A stretch of DNA of 64,000 nucleotides from an uncultured Clostridia bacterium (GCA_948471525.1 CAOKSY010000002.1:1-64000), one strand, 5' to 3'. Positions 1 to 10,301 are shown, numbered from the stretch's first letter. Notes: generated from the letters alone by a model not told the origin. A program made the numbers and translations.

Positions 1-47
1 ATAAATGTATACCTTTCCTGACATAGGATAAAAAGAGGTAAAAACAG

Positions 48-3000
48 ATGGAAAAAAAGAGAAGGAAGGGTGGATATTTTCTTTTGACCGTAGGCTTAAT
101 GCTGTGCTTGATAATTGCGAGTATGGTATGTTTGTACGTGCCGAGAAACAGCGCCGACGCTATGGCTTCGGGTGCGCAGACAACTAATATAGGAGATATA
201 TTATTAGATAACTACGAGAGTAAACACAAAAAATTCAACGGCAATCAGTTGGATAAACTATACGCGCAGATAACGGGTATAGCAAACGCGACGTATGCCG
301 ATGTTGTTTCTGCCGCAAGCGCGATAAAGACAAGCGCGGATTTTAGAGACCCTAATAATACTCAAACTGGCGGCAAACTAATCACACTGGACTTTGGCAC
401 AGATAATGCCGATAATTCATTAGAATGGAACGCAATGTATCTATCTACCAATAGAGCAGGCGAGCCTATACTTACTTTGTGGCTTGCGAGTTCAAGCGAT
501 ACTGCACAGTGGAATAAGTATGATACGCGTGCCGATGGGTTGTATCCGTCTAATATGTACGGCAATAGTTATATGCGTACTGAAGTTCTTAACAATGAAG
601 GTAAGTATTATACAAGTCTGAATGGAGATGGAGAAACAATTTATACCAAATCCCCGAATCACAAGTACGCTAAATTTACTGTTTCATCAGTAAGCGGAAG
701 TTTAACCGATTTTATAGATAAACCTGCTAATGTAGAATGGCAGGACAGACAAATTTCTCATTTACACAACTCTTATAAGTATGACTTTAACAACGATGCC
801 TATGGAAATGTTGGCTCAGGCGGAGGCGACAATGCTTTATGGCAAAAAAATATGCCCAATTATTACGGCAAGGGTGATTATTCTGAATGGCAGAATGATT
901 ATATTTGGATTCCGTCTATGTCTGAATCAGGTTGGTCTTCCGATTGTATCGGAATATGGAAAACATCCGCATTTGAAAGGAGCAATTCTACTGGGTTCGA
1001 TACTTGGCTGCGTTCGGGTGATGGCGGTTATGTAACAGATAAGCTTATGTCTAACGGCGAGTATAATCAATATCCTTCTGTTACAACGTCCAATGCAGTT
1101 CGTCCCGCGTTTCATTTAAACTTAAAGAAGGCTGAGGATAGTTCTTTAAGAGCGTTAAATCCTCAAGATTTTCACAAGACATATACAGGCAATCCTCTTA
1201 CTCCCGATGGAGAGAGTTGGTATTCTGCCGTTAAGAAAGCAATAGACGACGGATTTGTCACTGAGAAATACTATAGCGGAAGTACAGAATTGTCATCTGC
1301 GCCAATCAATGCAGGAACGTATACTATCAAATACGAGATAAAAGCCAACGCTCCGTATATGTGGTCGGATCAGAGTACCGGCGAGAAGAGTATTACTTTT
1401 ACCATAGATAAAAAAGTAATTACATATCCGTCGATAAACGGCGACGTATCAAAGCCGTATAATGGCGGTAATGCGGTCAGATTTCCATTGAAAGACTTCG
1501 ATAAATCCACTATGGAAATAGACTGGGTGGATGCATATAGCGGAGTAAGTATAAATGCAAACAGCGCGCCTTATACGGTATCCGCTACGGTAAAGGGTAA
1601 GTATGAACTCAAAGCCACACTAAAGGATACGGACAACTATCGCTGGGCGTCTACACCAAAGCTCGAAGTAGAGATAACTCCCGCGCCGCTTATCATAGAG
1701 AAGATAGTTGTATCGGGAAGCAATAACAGTAACTTCAGTACGTCGGAAGGAACGACCGAGATATTGGCGGACGTGTATATAGATCCCAACGGGTTGCCGT
1801 TTGCTACGGTACCGATTAAAGTATTTGTAAAGTACGGAAATGATGAGATAGACATCAGCGAAGCGTGGGATATAGACGCAAGCGGAAGTCCGCTCATAGG
1901 CAAGAAACTCATAAATCTCGAGAACTTCTTTGCAGGAGACAATCTGGTTTTGGACGTAAGATCGGAAGACGAAAATTACGAGGCGACGCTGAAGACGTCG
2001 GCAAGTATAGAGATCTTACCTGCAGGACAGAGAACGAATATACTGTGGAAGTTAAAAGAAGGGGAGGCATATCGTAACGATTGCAGAATAATAACGGAAC
2101 TCAATGAGACGAATGCAAAGACGTTGTCTACACAGTTACTGTACAGCGCTAAGCAATTTACTTGGGAGATAGAATTGCCGGACGGAGTAACTCAAGTAGG
2201 AGATTTTGAGACAACGTTATTGAATGGCAATGCAAGCGTATTAGGCAAAGACGCGGGAACGTACCGCACGTCAATGACGTTGAGCAACGGCAATACGTAT
2301 TCTGTAGAATGGACAATAGATCCGTATAAGTTCGATCTAAGCAACGTCAAGTGGCAGAACAACGGCAAGATAGAGTATACGGGAAGCCAAGTAAGTCTAA
2401 CGCTTGAGAACTTGCCCGACGGATTAATAGCGCAGTCCTATGAGAGAAACACGGGAACAGACGTGGACAGTTACGGACCGGCAACGGTACACTTCGGACT
2501 TGCAAGCGGCTATGATCCCAACAACTATATTATCCCCGTACCTACGTATACGAACGGAGTAGCGGACAGTACAAATCCGGACGCGTATATAGGCTCGTTT
2601 GAATGGGAAAAGGAATGGGAGATAACGCAAGCAATAATAAAAGTAGGCAAGGGAGACTGGAAGAACGCGCAGAACAGCGACGAGGCAAATCCGTTCTCAT
2701 ACAAGGTATTGAGCGATCCTAGAGCAGAAGGAGTGGTAGAGTACGTATACTACGAGACGGACAGGAACGGCAATCCCATAGATATAACCAAGCCTTTGCA
2801 ACTCAGCGACATAACAGTATCCGCAACGGAGAAGAAGAATTATATAGCAGTGCCGAGCATAAAGGCGGGATTTGAGAACAACTATAAGTTCCCCGACGGC
2901 TTGACGGATAAAGACAGATATTCTCCAGTATTCGAGATAGGCGGCGGCTCGACTGCAGTAGAGGTAAGGCTGGACAGCGACAAGATAGAGTACTACAACG

Positions 3001-5036
3001 GCAAGCCGAGGAACGTAAAACTTGTAATAACGGGAAGCGCGAAAGAAAGCGACTTGACGGTGACGTATTACAAGGGAGATATAGTAGACGAAGCAAACAG
3101 ACTTGAAGGCGCGCCGACGGAAGTGGGCAAGTACTTGGCTGTAATAACGTCCAACAATCCCAACGTGATCTTGAGCGGAACGACGCAATATGAATTCGAG
3201 ATAACGAAGAGTCAAGTGGGCAAGGAATGGAATAAGAACTATAAGCCGTACGTGCTTAACTTGAAGTACGGACAGATAAACGGAGTTAAGTACGAGATAA
3301 GAGACAAGAACGGCAACGCTATAGAGGATATAAGCCAATTGACGGTAGGAAACAGCTATGAGATAAGAGCGGTGATCAAAGACGGCAACTATATCTTTGC
3401 AGACGGAAGTACGGAGACGGACTGGGAGACTTTTGAAGTAAGAGATGGAGATCAGTTATTTGATCCCAACAGTCCTAATAATCCCAACTATCCGCAGAAC
3501 GATCCCGAAGAGGGCAACAAGCCAAGCGATCCGGACGGAGACAAGGACGAAGAGGGCAATACAAGTTTCGATAAGGTACTGAAAGTCATCAAGGAATGGT
3601 GGCAGGTAATAGTCAGCGCAGTCAGCATTATATTGATACTTGTATTTATAGGCAAAGCGTTGGCATACGACGGCAAGAGGAGAAAGATAAAGAAAGAGAT
3701 CAACGAGAGATACTCGACTTATTATGCGGCGGGATTGTTCGGACTGTCTATGACGAAGTGGACGGTGATAGCGGGCTGCTTGGCAGGCGGCGCGGTATTG
3801 AGTCTTGCGCTTATGATAATATCCAAAGTTAGATACAACAAGGCTGTTACGGAACTGGGCAAGAGCAAGGATGAGAACGATCGCAAGAAAGAAGAAGAAA
3901 TGAAGATGATGTTCATGAGAATGATGAACGGAGGCAATATGAACGGCGGACAGGCGCAGGGAGGATACGGATATGCGCAAGCCGGAATAGGAGCGGAAGA
4001 GATACGCGGAATAGTATCTGATACTATGACGGCGATGTTGCCGAATATGCAACAGTATTTGCCTCAACAGGCGTCTGCCAACGACGAACTCGTGCAGAGA
4101 CTGATCGAGCAGAATGAACAGTTGATGGAGCAGAACGCGGCGAACGAAGAGAGAATGCGCCAACTCAATGAGCAAAACGAAGAGCGCATAGAGCGACTGT
4201 TGGAAAAGTTTGCGTCACAAAGCAATGAAAAAATAGCAGAGAAAGAAGTCGCTTCTACATTGGCGGACAGCGGCATAATAAGGGAACTTGCCGACGGACA
4301 AAAAGAAATAATAAAGAAATTGTCTTCTCAAAAAGCAGAGACTGTAGCAATACAGTCGGAGAATAGACCTGTCGTAATAAACGCTTATGAAGACAGAATA
4401 GAACAAATGATGCGCAATCAAGAGAGGTTGATGGAAAAGATCTTGGAACTTTCAGCAGATAAGAATTCGGAAAAGGTCATCGAAAAAATCGTTGAAAAAC
4501 CTGTCGAAAAGATCGTAGAAAAAGAAGTGCGAGTAGAAGTACCTATCGAAGTCGAAAAAGTCGTAGAGAAGGTTGTAGAAAAGGAAGTCAAGGTCGAAAC
4601 GCCTGCGGCAAAGCCTGTCGCTCCAAAAAAAGCAGCCGCGCCCAGACTTACACTCGACGAAGCGTATGCGAAATTGAGTAAGGAACAGAAGAAGTATTTC
4701 GATACTCTCAAGGCATATGCTATGAGCAAAGATAAGTGCAAGGAGAAGAAATCTACGTATTATATCTTGCTCGGACAGTCTTCTGTAAATCCTTTGGTCA
4801 AACTTACGGTAAAGAAAGATACGACAGTCGCACTCTTTAAGATGGAAGACGAGTACTTCAAGGATATCCGCCGCAACGCGGGATCGGACGGAACGAAGAT
4901 AAAAGTCAAGGAGACGGAATTGATCGTCGGCGATGCGCAAGCGCTTGACGCGGCGAAGGAGATGATCGATCTGAGAGAGGATCAGATTGAACGTTACCAA
5001 GAGTATTTGAAGGAACAGAAGAGTATGAAGAGATAA
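48..5036 (+). CDS. Giant MBG-repeat surface/membrane protein with coiled-coil C-terminal half
   Basis: Function not known. The 1662-residue product starts with a basic, hydrophobic signal or anchor (about residues 8-32). Residues about 110-360 resemble DUF6273-type domains, ending in a WLRS...VRPAFHLN pattern. Residues about 370-1150 are a chain of Ig-like units of the MBG type, with recurring TYTGNPL, AGTY and EITPAP/EITKSQ elements. Around 1187-1207 and 1238-1259 are two membrane helices separated by a basic loop (KRRKIKK). Then come a Met/Gly-rich stretch, a Gln/Glu-rich coiled coil (about 1330-1440), an E-K-V heptad-like repeat (about 1475-1520) and a folded-looking Lys-rich C-terminal domain. 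The start is fixed by GAGG 8 bases before the ATG. A cell-surface or envelope-spanning structural role is inferred. The gene stands alone. Confidence 0.75.
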   Translation: MEKKRRKGGYFLLTVGLMLCLIIASMVCLYVPRNSADAMASGAQTTNIGDILLDNYESKHKKFNGNQLDKLYAQITGIANATYADVVSAASAIKTSADFRDPNNTQTGGKLITLDFGTDNADNSLEWNAMYLSTNRAGEPILTLWLASSSDTAQWNKYDTRADGLYPSNMYGNSYMRTEVLNNEGKYYTSLNGDGETIYTKSPNHKYAKFTVSSVSGSLTDFIDKPANVEWQDRQISHLHNSYKYDFNNDAYGNVGSGGGDNALWQKNMPNYYGKGDYSEWQNDYIWIPSMSESGWSSDCIGIWKTSAFERSNSTGFDTWLRSGDGGYVTDKLMSNGEYNQYPSVTTSNAVRPAFHLNLKKAEDSSLRALNPQDFHKTYTGNPLTPDGESWYSAVKKAIDDGFVTEKYYSGSTELSSAPINAGTYTIKYEIKANAPYMWSDQSTGEKSITFTIDKKVITYPSINGDVSKPYNGGNAVRFPLKDFDKSTMEIDWVDAYSGVSINANSAPYTVSATVKGKYELKATLKDTDNYRWASTPKLEVEITPAPLIIEKIVVSGSNNSNFSTSEGTTEILADVYIDPNGLPFATVPIKVFVKYGNDEIDISEAWDIDASGSPLIGKKLINLENFFAGDNLVLDVRSEDENYEATLKTSASIEILPAGQRTNILWKLKEGEAYRNDCRIITELNETNAKTLSTQLLYSAKQFTWEIELPDGVTQVGDFETTLLNGNASVLGKDAGTYRTSMTLSNGNTYSVEWTIDPYKFDLSNVKWQNNGKIEYTGSQVSLTLENLPDGLIAQSYERNTGTDVDSYGPATVHFGLASGYDPNNYIIPVPTYTNGVADSTNPDAYIGSFEWEKEWEITQAIIKVGKGDWKNAQNSDEANPFSYKVLSDPRAEGVVEYVYYETDRNGNPIDITKPLQLSDITVSATEKKNYIAVPSIKAGFENNYKFPDGLTDKDRYSPVFEIGGGSTAVEVRLDSDKIEYYNGKPRNVKLVITGSAKESDLTVTYYKGDIVDEANRLEGAPTEVGKYLAVITSNNPNVILSGTTQYEFEITKSQVGKEWNKNYKPYVLNLKYGQINGVKYEIRDKNGNAIEDISQLTVGNSYEIRAVIKDGNYIFADGSTETDWETFEVRDGDQLFDPNSPNNPNYPQNDPEEGNKPSDPDGDKDEEGNTSFDKVLKVIKEWWQVIVSAVSIILILVFIGKALAYDGKRRKIKKEINERYSTYYAAGLFGLSMTKWTVIAGCLAGGAVLSLALMIISKVRYNKAVTELGKSKDENDRKKEEEMKMMFMRMMNGGNMNGGQAQGGYGYAQAGIGAEEIRGIVSDTMTAMLPNMQQYLPQQASANDELVQRLIEQNEQLMEQNAANEERMRQLNEQNEERIERLLEKFASQSNEKIAEKEVASTLADSGIIRELADGQKEIIKKLSSQKAETVAIQSENRPVVINAYEDRIEQMMRNQERLMEKILELSADKNSEKVIEKIVEKPVEKIVEKEVRVEVPIEVEKVVEKVVEKEVKVETPAAKPVAPKKAAAPRLTLDEAYAKLSKEQKKYFDTLKAYAMSKDKCKEKKSTYYILLGQSSVNPLVKLTVKKDTTVALFKMEDEYFKDIRRNAGSDGTKIKVKETELIVGDAQALDAAKEMIDLREDQIERYQEYLKEQKSMKR

Positions 5037-5116
5037 AATCTCTCATCTCGACAAATGTGGAGAGATCTCGTTGATATAAAAAATTTGATAAGATTTCTCC
5101 ATTTCGCTTGCCTTTA

Positions 5117-5644
5117 CTAATCTGTATATTTAATACTGTTAATCCTATTATGTTCTCTATGCGGATAACAGGAACATAATACCCATCCAAGTATCATAGA
5201 AGAGGCAAAAGCCGAGCTGTCGACCGCCATTCCTGCGGCATAAGAATATAAAAATGCCGAGGTGAGAGAAAGTAGAAATAGAAGTCTTCTATGAATTGAA
5301 GAAAACAACGCGCAAGCCGTCAGCGCCGCGACTGCGGCGATTATATTTTGACTGTGGATATAGCCGTCCACAAATTCGGCGGTACTCAGCCAAAAGGCAG
5401 AACATATCGTTATCGCCGCGAAAGCTATAATATCTTTTGCGCCTATACGCGACTGAAAAAATAAGCATATTGCGCCTACAATAGCAATGCAAGCAGGAAA
5501 AAGCAGTTCGGCGGATAAAGTCTTAGCTATCATATATATGCAGGCGAGAATTATTGCAACGCCTGCGTTTTTTATAAATTTATCTGCCGACAGTACGGAC
5601 AAAGCCGCCAGATAAATTAAACCGATTATTATCGCGATCTCCAT
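5117..5644 (-). CDS. Small multi-pass membrane protein, unknown function
   Basis: I do not recognise a family. The 175-residue product is almost entirely hydrophobic, with about five to six candidate membrane helices and a short basic tail. It lies between two plus-strand genes and is read in the opposite direction. No Shine-Dalgarno site precedes the ATG, so the start is uncertain; the mRNA could have a very short leader. Coding status rests on length, hydrophobic pattern and the absence of any competing frame on the other strand. Confidence 0.5.
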   Translation of the reverse strand: MEIAIIIGLIYLAALSVLSADKFIKNAGVAIILACIYMIAKTLSAELLFPACIAIVGAICLFFQSRIGAKDIIAFAAITICSAFWLSTAEFVDGYIHSQNIIAAVAALTACALFSSIHRRLLFLLSLTSAFLYSYAAGMAVDSSAFASSMILGWVLCSCYPHREHNRINSIKYTD

Positions 5645-5695
5645 ACGATTGTTATGTTACCGTTTCGCGCTCTTATGAATTTGAAATGCAAATAC

Positions 5696-5724
5696 TTTAC
5701 ATAATTGATTTTTTAATATATAAT
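5696..5724 (+). promoter_or_regulatory. Sigma-A promoter for the DUF512 gene
   Basis: TTTACA (5696-5701), 17-base spacer, TATAAT (5719-5724). The predicted start of transcription near 5731 gives a leader of about 16 bases before the ATG at 5747. Confidence 0.7.
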
Positions 5725-5746
5725 CTAATAAACAAAAAGAGTGTAT

Positions 5747-7039
5747 ATGGCAAAGATAATAGCAATAGATAAAGGCAGTATAGCCGAAGAATTGGGGCTT
5801 GAGATAGGCGACGAGGTATTGGGGTTCGACGGAGAAGAGATCGTCGACGTACTCGATTATGCTTATTATGATTCTCAGGATAGTTTTGTACTGAATATAA
5901 AAGCTAAACAAGGCGACGTCGTCGATATCGAGATAGAAAAAGACGAGACGGAGACCTTGGGGCTAACGTTGGACGAGAGCGTTCAGCTCGAACCTATGCG
6001 CTGTAAAAACAAATGTCTTTTCTGCTTTGTCGATCAACTTCCCAAGGGTATGCGCGAGACTTTATACGTCAAGGACGACGATTACAGACTGAGTTTTGTC
6101 AGCGGAAACTACGTCACGCTGAGCAACGTCGGACAAAAAGAACTGGACAGGATAGTCAAACTGCATCTGTCTCCTCTTTATATTTCGGTGCACGCTTATA
6201 ATAAGGATATCAAGACAAAACTTGTATCAAATCCCGAGTCGGCAAAAGTATTTGAAAAGATCAGTTTTCTTGCAGAGCACGGCATTGTTATGCATACTCA
6301 AATAGTGCTTTGCAAGGGCATCAACGACAAGGACGCGCTTGACGAAACGTTAAAAAACCTCAGAGATCTTTATCCCGCGGTGCAATCGGTCGCGGTCATA
6401 CCGGTAGGATTGACCTGCCATAGACAAAATCTCTATCCGCTCGAGCAGTTTGATAAAAGATCTTCTCGCGAGACGGTAGAGCAAGTGGAAAAATTCAATC
6501 GCGAATGCGGCGGAAATTTCTGTTGGTGCAGCGACGAGTTCTATATAAAGGCGGATATGCCTTTGCCCGATTACTGCGATTACGGAGATTTCTGTCAGAT
6601 AGAAAACGGCGTAGGGCTGTGCGCAGAATTCGCCAATGCTTTCGACAATGCGCTTTCTCTGGCGAAGTCGAGCGACAGGGAAATGGAGATAGCGGTCATA
6701 ACGGGACAGTCCTTCAAAAATATTTTGTCCGGACTTTGTGAGACGTTGAAAGTTAAATTCCCCAACGTGCGCATAAAGATCTGCGATATTTACAACGACT
6801 TTTTCGGAAGGAGCATTACGGTGTCGGGACTCGTTACTCCGACCGATATAATAAAGCAAGTGAGCGATATGCCCGAGTATACTATAATCCCGTCGACAAT
6901 GCTAAGAGAATTTACAGATACTTTCCTCGACGGATATACGGTGTCTGATCTCGAACGCGCTATAGATACGAAGATAGTCGTGTCGCACGGCGGAGAGAGC
7001 TTTGTAAAAATAATAGAAGAGTTGGCGAATAAGCGGTAA
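5747..7039 (+). CDS. DUF512 / radical-SAM-like Fe-S protein with N-terminal PDZ-like domain
   Basis: 430 residues from the ATG at 5747; an in-frame GTG at 5741 is less likely because AGAG of the ribosome site lies around it. Residues about 1-65 form a PDZ-like domain (start of the IDKGSIAEELGL type). A CX3CX2C cluster at C86, C90 and C93 (CKNKCLFC) is the radical-SAM-type iron-sulfur motif, followed by a TIM-barrel-like region and the C-terminal DUF512 domain (from about residue 300, ITGQSFK...). The family (also called YtlW/TIGR03279-like) has no firmly established reaction. It sits directly upstream of der, a neighbourhood common in Clostridia. Confidence 0.85.
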   Translation: MAKIIAIDKGSIAEELGLEIGDEVLGFDGEEIVDVLDYAYYDSQDSFVLNIKAKQGDVVDIEIEKDETETLGLTLDESVQLEPMRCKNKCLFCFVDQLPKGMRETLYVKDDDYRLSFVSGNYVTLSNVGQKELDRIVKLHLSPLYISVHAYNKDIKTKLVSNPESAKVFEKISFLAEHGIVMHTQIVLCKGINDKDALDETLKNLRDLYPAVQSVAVIPVGLTCHRQNLYPLEQFDKRSSRETVEQVEKFNRECGGNFCWCSDEFYIKADMPLPDYCDYGDFCQIENGVGLCAEFANAFDNALSLAKSSDREMEIAVITGQSFKNILSGLCETLKVKFPNVRIKICDIYNDFFGRSITVSGLVTPTDIIKQVSDMPEYTIIPSTMLREFTDTFLDGYTVSDLERAIDTKIVVSHGGESFVKIIEELANKR

Positions 7040-7052
7040 AGAGAGGTGGTTT

Positions 7053-8372
7053 ATGAAACCTTTGATAGCGATAGTCGGCCGTCCGAATGTGGGCAAGTCG
7101 ACGCTTTTTAACAGGATAGTAGGAAAGAAGGTCAGCATAGTCGAAGACTTTGAGGGCGTTACCAGAGACAGACTGTACTGCGACGGAGAGTGGTGCGGAT
7201 GTCAGTTTACGCTCATAGACACTGGCGGATTGGAGATAAAGAGCGAGGATAAAATGTGGCGGCATATCCGCGAACAGGCTAGAATTGCCGTTGAGATAGC
7301 AGACGCGATAATATTCGTCGTCGACGGAAAGGCGGGGATGACTGCCAACGATACGAAAGTCGCGGACTTTTTACGCACAAGCAAGAAGCCTGTCGTCGTC
7401 GCGGTAAACAAACTCGACAACAATGAGACGGACAACATTTACGATTTTTATTCTTTGGGATTAGGCGACGTAATCGGAGTGTCTGCCGAGCAGTCCAAAG
7501 GTATCGGAGATCTGCTCGACGCCGTGACCGAAAATCTGCCCAAGAGCGACGAAGAAGTCGACGAAGAAGTAGTCAATATCGCCGTGGTCGGAAAACCTAA
7601 CGCAGGAAAGAGTTCGCTTACAAACAAACTCTTGGGATATGACAGAGTTATAGTCAGCGACGTCGCCGGCACGACCAGAGACGCGATCGACACGCCGTTT
7701 GAATGGAACGGCTGCAAATACAACCTGATCGATACCGCGGGCATACGCAAAAAAAGTTCTGTCGACGAGGGTATCGAACAGTATTCGGTAATGCGTTCGC
7801 TTGCCGCGGTCAGGAGAGCCGACGTAGTGCTCGTTGTGATCGACGCGAGCGAGGGAATGAGCGAGCAGGATATTAAGATATGCGGTTACGTTCACGAACA
7901 GGGCAAACCTTCGGTCATAGTTATGAACAAGTGGGACGCAGTCGAAAAAGATACATTCACTATCAATACTTTCGATAAAAAGATGCAGGGCGACTTAAAA
8001 TTTATGGATTACTTCGCTCCCGTCTATGTGTCCGCAAAGACGGGACAGCGCGTAGATAAAATACTTGCGCTTGCCACCCAAGTATACGAAGAGTCCAAGC
8101 GTAGAGTGCCTACCGGAGTGCTCAACGATATAATCACCGACGCGGTGATAGCTGTAGAGCCGCCGTCTCACAACGGCAAGCGTCTCAAGATCTATTACGT
8201 CACGCAAGGCGCCGTTCAGCCGCCTACGTTCGTATTTTTCGTCAACGACGCCACGCTTATGCATTTCAGCTATGAGAGATATCTGGAGAATACGCTTCGC
8301 AAGACGTTTACGTTCAAAGGCACTCCTATAAAGTTGATCGTGAGAAACCGCAAGGAAAAAGATCAGACCTGA
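7053..8372 (+). CDS. der: Ribosome biogenesis GTPase Der (EngA)
   Basis: 439 residues, normal for Der. It has two tandem GTPase domains: the first with GRPNVGKS near residues 7-14, DTGG and NKLD; the second with GKPNAGKS at 180-187, DTAGIRKK and NKWD. A KH-like domain follows from about residue 350. Der acts in the cytoplasm in maturation of the 50S subunit. The start follows AGAGAGGTGG with good spacing, 13 bases after the DUF512 stop, so the two are probably cotranscribed. Confidence 0.97.
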   Translation: MKPLIAIVGRPNVGKSTLFNRIVGKKVSIVEDFEGVTRDRLYCDGEWCGCQFTLIDTGGLEIKSEDKMWRHIREQARIAVEIADAIIFVVDGKAGMTANDTKVADFLRTSKKPVVVAVNKLDNNETDNIYDFYSLGLGDVIGVSAEQSKGIGDLLDAVTENLPKSDEEVDEEVVNIAVVGKPNAGKSSLTNKLLGYDRVIVSDVAGTTRDAIDTPFEWNGCKYNLIDTAGIRKKSSVDEGIEQYSVMRSLAAVRRADVVLVVIDASEGMSEQDIKICGYVHEQGKPSVIVMNKWDAVEKDTFTINTFDKKMQGDLKFMDYFAPVYVSAKTGQRVDKILALATQVYEESKRRVPTGVLNDIITDAVIAVEPPSHNGKRLKIYYVTQGAVQPPTFVFFVNDATLMHFSYERYLENTLRKTFTFKGTPIKLIVRNRKEKDQT

Positions 8373-8409
8373 CAGTTTGTGGAAGAGAGGATCAATTCTT
8401 GCAAAGCCG

Positions 8410-8438
8410 TTGCAATCGCACGGTATATATGATAAAAT
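8410..8438 (+). promoter_or_regulatory. Promoter candidate for the aminotransferase gene
   Basis: TTGCAA (8410-8415), 17-base spacer, TAAAAT (8433-8438), about 30 bases before the ATG at 8469. The -35 match is partial. Confidence 0.45.
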
Positions 8439-8468
8439 AAAATATAATTAAGATATGGAAGGTGAACA

Positions 8469-9731
8469 ATGAATTACAGCCAATTATCAAAAGAAGAACT
8501 TCAACAGATCTACGATCTACAGAAGGCGGAGTATGACAATCTCGTAGCTCAGGGTTACAGCGTAGACATCGCAAGAGGCAAGCCTTGCAACGAACAGTTG
8601 GATATCTCCATGCCTATGCTGACTGCGGAGGGTATAGAGAATATGCCCAAGAATTACCGCAACTACGGTATGCTTGACGGTATTCCCGAGATGAAGAAGA
8701 TCTTTGCTCAGATGCTGGGAGTGGATCAAACGGAGGTCATCGTAGGCGGCAGCAGTTCGCTCAACCTTATGTACGATACGATCCAAAGAGCGTTGCAGTT
8801 CGGAATAATGGGCAGTGAACCTTGGAATTCTCAGCCTGTCAAGTTTTTGTGTCCCGTGCCCGGATATGACAGACATTTTGCGATATGCGAGCATTTCGGT
8901 ATAGAAATGATCAATATACCGATGGACGGCGAAGGTCCGAATATGGATCTTGTAGAGCAGTTGGTAGCCAACGACGATACTATCAAGGCTATATGGTGCG
9001 TGCCTAAGTACAGCAATCCTACCGGCATTACATATTCCGACAAAGTCGTAGAAAGACTTGCTACGATGAAGACAAAAGCCAAAGATTTCAGAATTTTCTG
9101 GGACAATGCTTACGTCGTGCACGATCTGACAGACACTCCCGACGTATTGGCAAATATTATGGAACTTTGCGCAAAAGCAGGCAATCAAGACAGAGTATAT
9201 CAGTTTGCTTCCACGTCCAAAGTTACTCTTGCGGGCAGCGGCGTGGCGTGTATAGCTACTTCTAAGAATAACGTCAAGGATATTCTTTCTCATATGACAA
9301 TGCAGACAATATCCTATAATAAGGTATGGCAGTATATACATTATCTTTTCCTCAAGGATATGACAAATATCAAGGAGATAATGAAACAGCAGAGAGATAT
9401 TATCAAACCCAAATTCGATACGTTGATCCAAGCCTTTGAAAATGCGTTCGGAGACGATAACGGTATCGTCAAGTGGACAAATCCCAACGGCGGATATTTT
9501 ATATCCGTAGACGTGTTGGACGGCTGCGCGAAAAAGGTATGCGATCTTTGTAAGAAAGCAGGTTTGACGTTGACAGCCGCAGGCGCTCCTTTCCCGTACG
9601 GAAGAGACGTCAACGACAGAACGCTTAGGATCGCTCCCACGTTTACTTCGGACAGCGATCTTGTCGTGGCTACGCAGATACTCACTTGCTGTATCAAACT
9701 CGCTTGCGCGGAGAAACTCATCAACGACTGA
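8469..9731 (+). CDS. Class I/II PLP-dependent aminotransferase (PF12897-type, aspartate aminotransferase-like)
   Basis: 420 residues. The sequence runs through the fold-type I pattern: an N-terminal arm with the IARGKPC motif, a nucleotide-like GGSSSLNLMYD segment, a WDNAY motif (D at the cofactor pyridine nitrogen) and STSKVTLAG, in which K251 should form the Schiff base with pyridoxal phosphate. The overall pattern fits the PF12897 group that includes a bacterial aspartate aminotransferase; the real substrate cannot be read from the sequence. The start follows GGAAGGTG. It is followed after 14 bases by a phosphodiesterase gene. Confidence 0.88.
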   Translation: MNYSQLSKEELQQIYDLQKAEYDNLVAQGYSVDIARGKPCNEQLDISMPMLTAEGIENMPKNYRNYGMLDGIPEMKKIFAQMLGVDQTEVIVGGSSSLNLMYDTIQRALQFGIMGSEPWNSQPVKFLCPVPGYDRHFAICEHFGIEMINIPMDGEGPNMDLVEQLVANDDTIKAIWCVPKYSNPTGITYSDKVVERLATMKTKAKDFRIFWDNAYVVHDLTDTPDVLANIMELCAKAGNQDRVYQFASTSKVTLAGSGVACIATSKNNVKDILSHMTMQTISYNKVWQYIHYLFLKDMTNIKEIMKQQRDIIKPKFDTLIQAFENAFGDDNGIVKWTNPNGGYFISVDVLDGCAKKVCDLCKKAGLTLTAAGAPFPYGRDVNDRTLRIAPTFTSDSDLVVATQILTCCIKLACAEKLIND

Positions 9732-9745
9732 TATAGGATAGACGT

Positions 9746-10291
9746 ATGAAATTGGTTATCGCTTCGGATATACACGGCTCGGCGTACTACGCGCAGAAAG
9801 TCAAAGATGCATTTGAAAGAGAGAATGGCGATTTGCTCGTATTGTTGGGCGATATATATTACCACGGACCGAGAAATCCTTTCCCTCGCGACTACGCGCC
9901 TATGCAAGTCGCGGAGATCTTCAACGCGCTCAAAGACAGGCTTTTGGTCATCAAAGGCAACTGCGACAGCGAAGTCGACGCTATGATAAGCGAATTCGAT
10001 TTCAACGAGTTTTCGCAGATCGTTGCGGACGGTCTAAAGGTCACGCTTACTCACGGACATAAGTTTAATAAGGACGCTATGCCGGTAAATGCGGGCGACG
10101 TCATGTGCTACGGACATTTCCACACGGGATTCATTACGCAGGTAGGCGACACCGTCGTGGCAAACGCCGGTTCTGTGTCTCTGCCCAAAGACGGCACGCC
10201 AAGCAGTTATCTTACTTTAGATAAAGGTAATCTTACGCTTAAAGATATAGACGGAAACGTAATTGACGGCAGATCCGTCTCAAAAAAATAG
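9746..10291 (+). CDS. YfcE/MJ0936-family metallophosphodiesterase
   Basis: 181 residues, typical for this small family of dimetal phosphodiesterases. Metal-binding motifs occur in order: DIHGS near the N-terminus, GDIYYHG, GNCDSE, THGH and YGHFHTG. Related enzymes hydrolyse model phosphodiesters in vitro; the natural substrate is not known. It lies between the aminotransferase and the hydrogenase gene with short gaps (14 and 10 bases), so the three are probably one operon. Confidence 0.88.
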   Translation: MKLVIASDIHGSAYYAQKVKDAFERENGDLLVLLGDIYYHGPRNPFPRDYAPMQVAEIFNALKDRLLVIKGNCDSEVDAMISEFDFNEFSQIVADGLKVTLTHGHKFNKDAMPVNAGDVMCYGHFHTGFITQVGDTVVANAGSVSLPKDGTPSSYLTLDKGNLTLKDIDGNVIDGRSVSKK

Positions 10292-10301
10292 AGAGGTAAT
10301 T

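Noticed and set aside
4470..4615. Short repeats in the first gene as a tandem repeat or CRISPR-like array
   Set aside because: They are in frame and encode an E-K-V coiled-coil-like repeat; there are no regular spacers.
8517..9431. 304-codon open frame antisense to the aminotransferase gene
   Set aside because: Shadow with no ribosome site or recognisable product.
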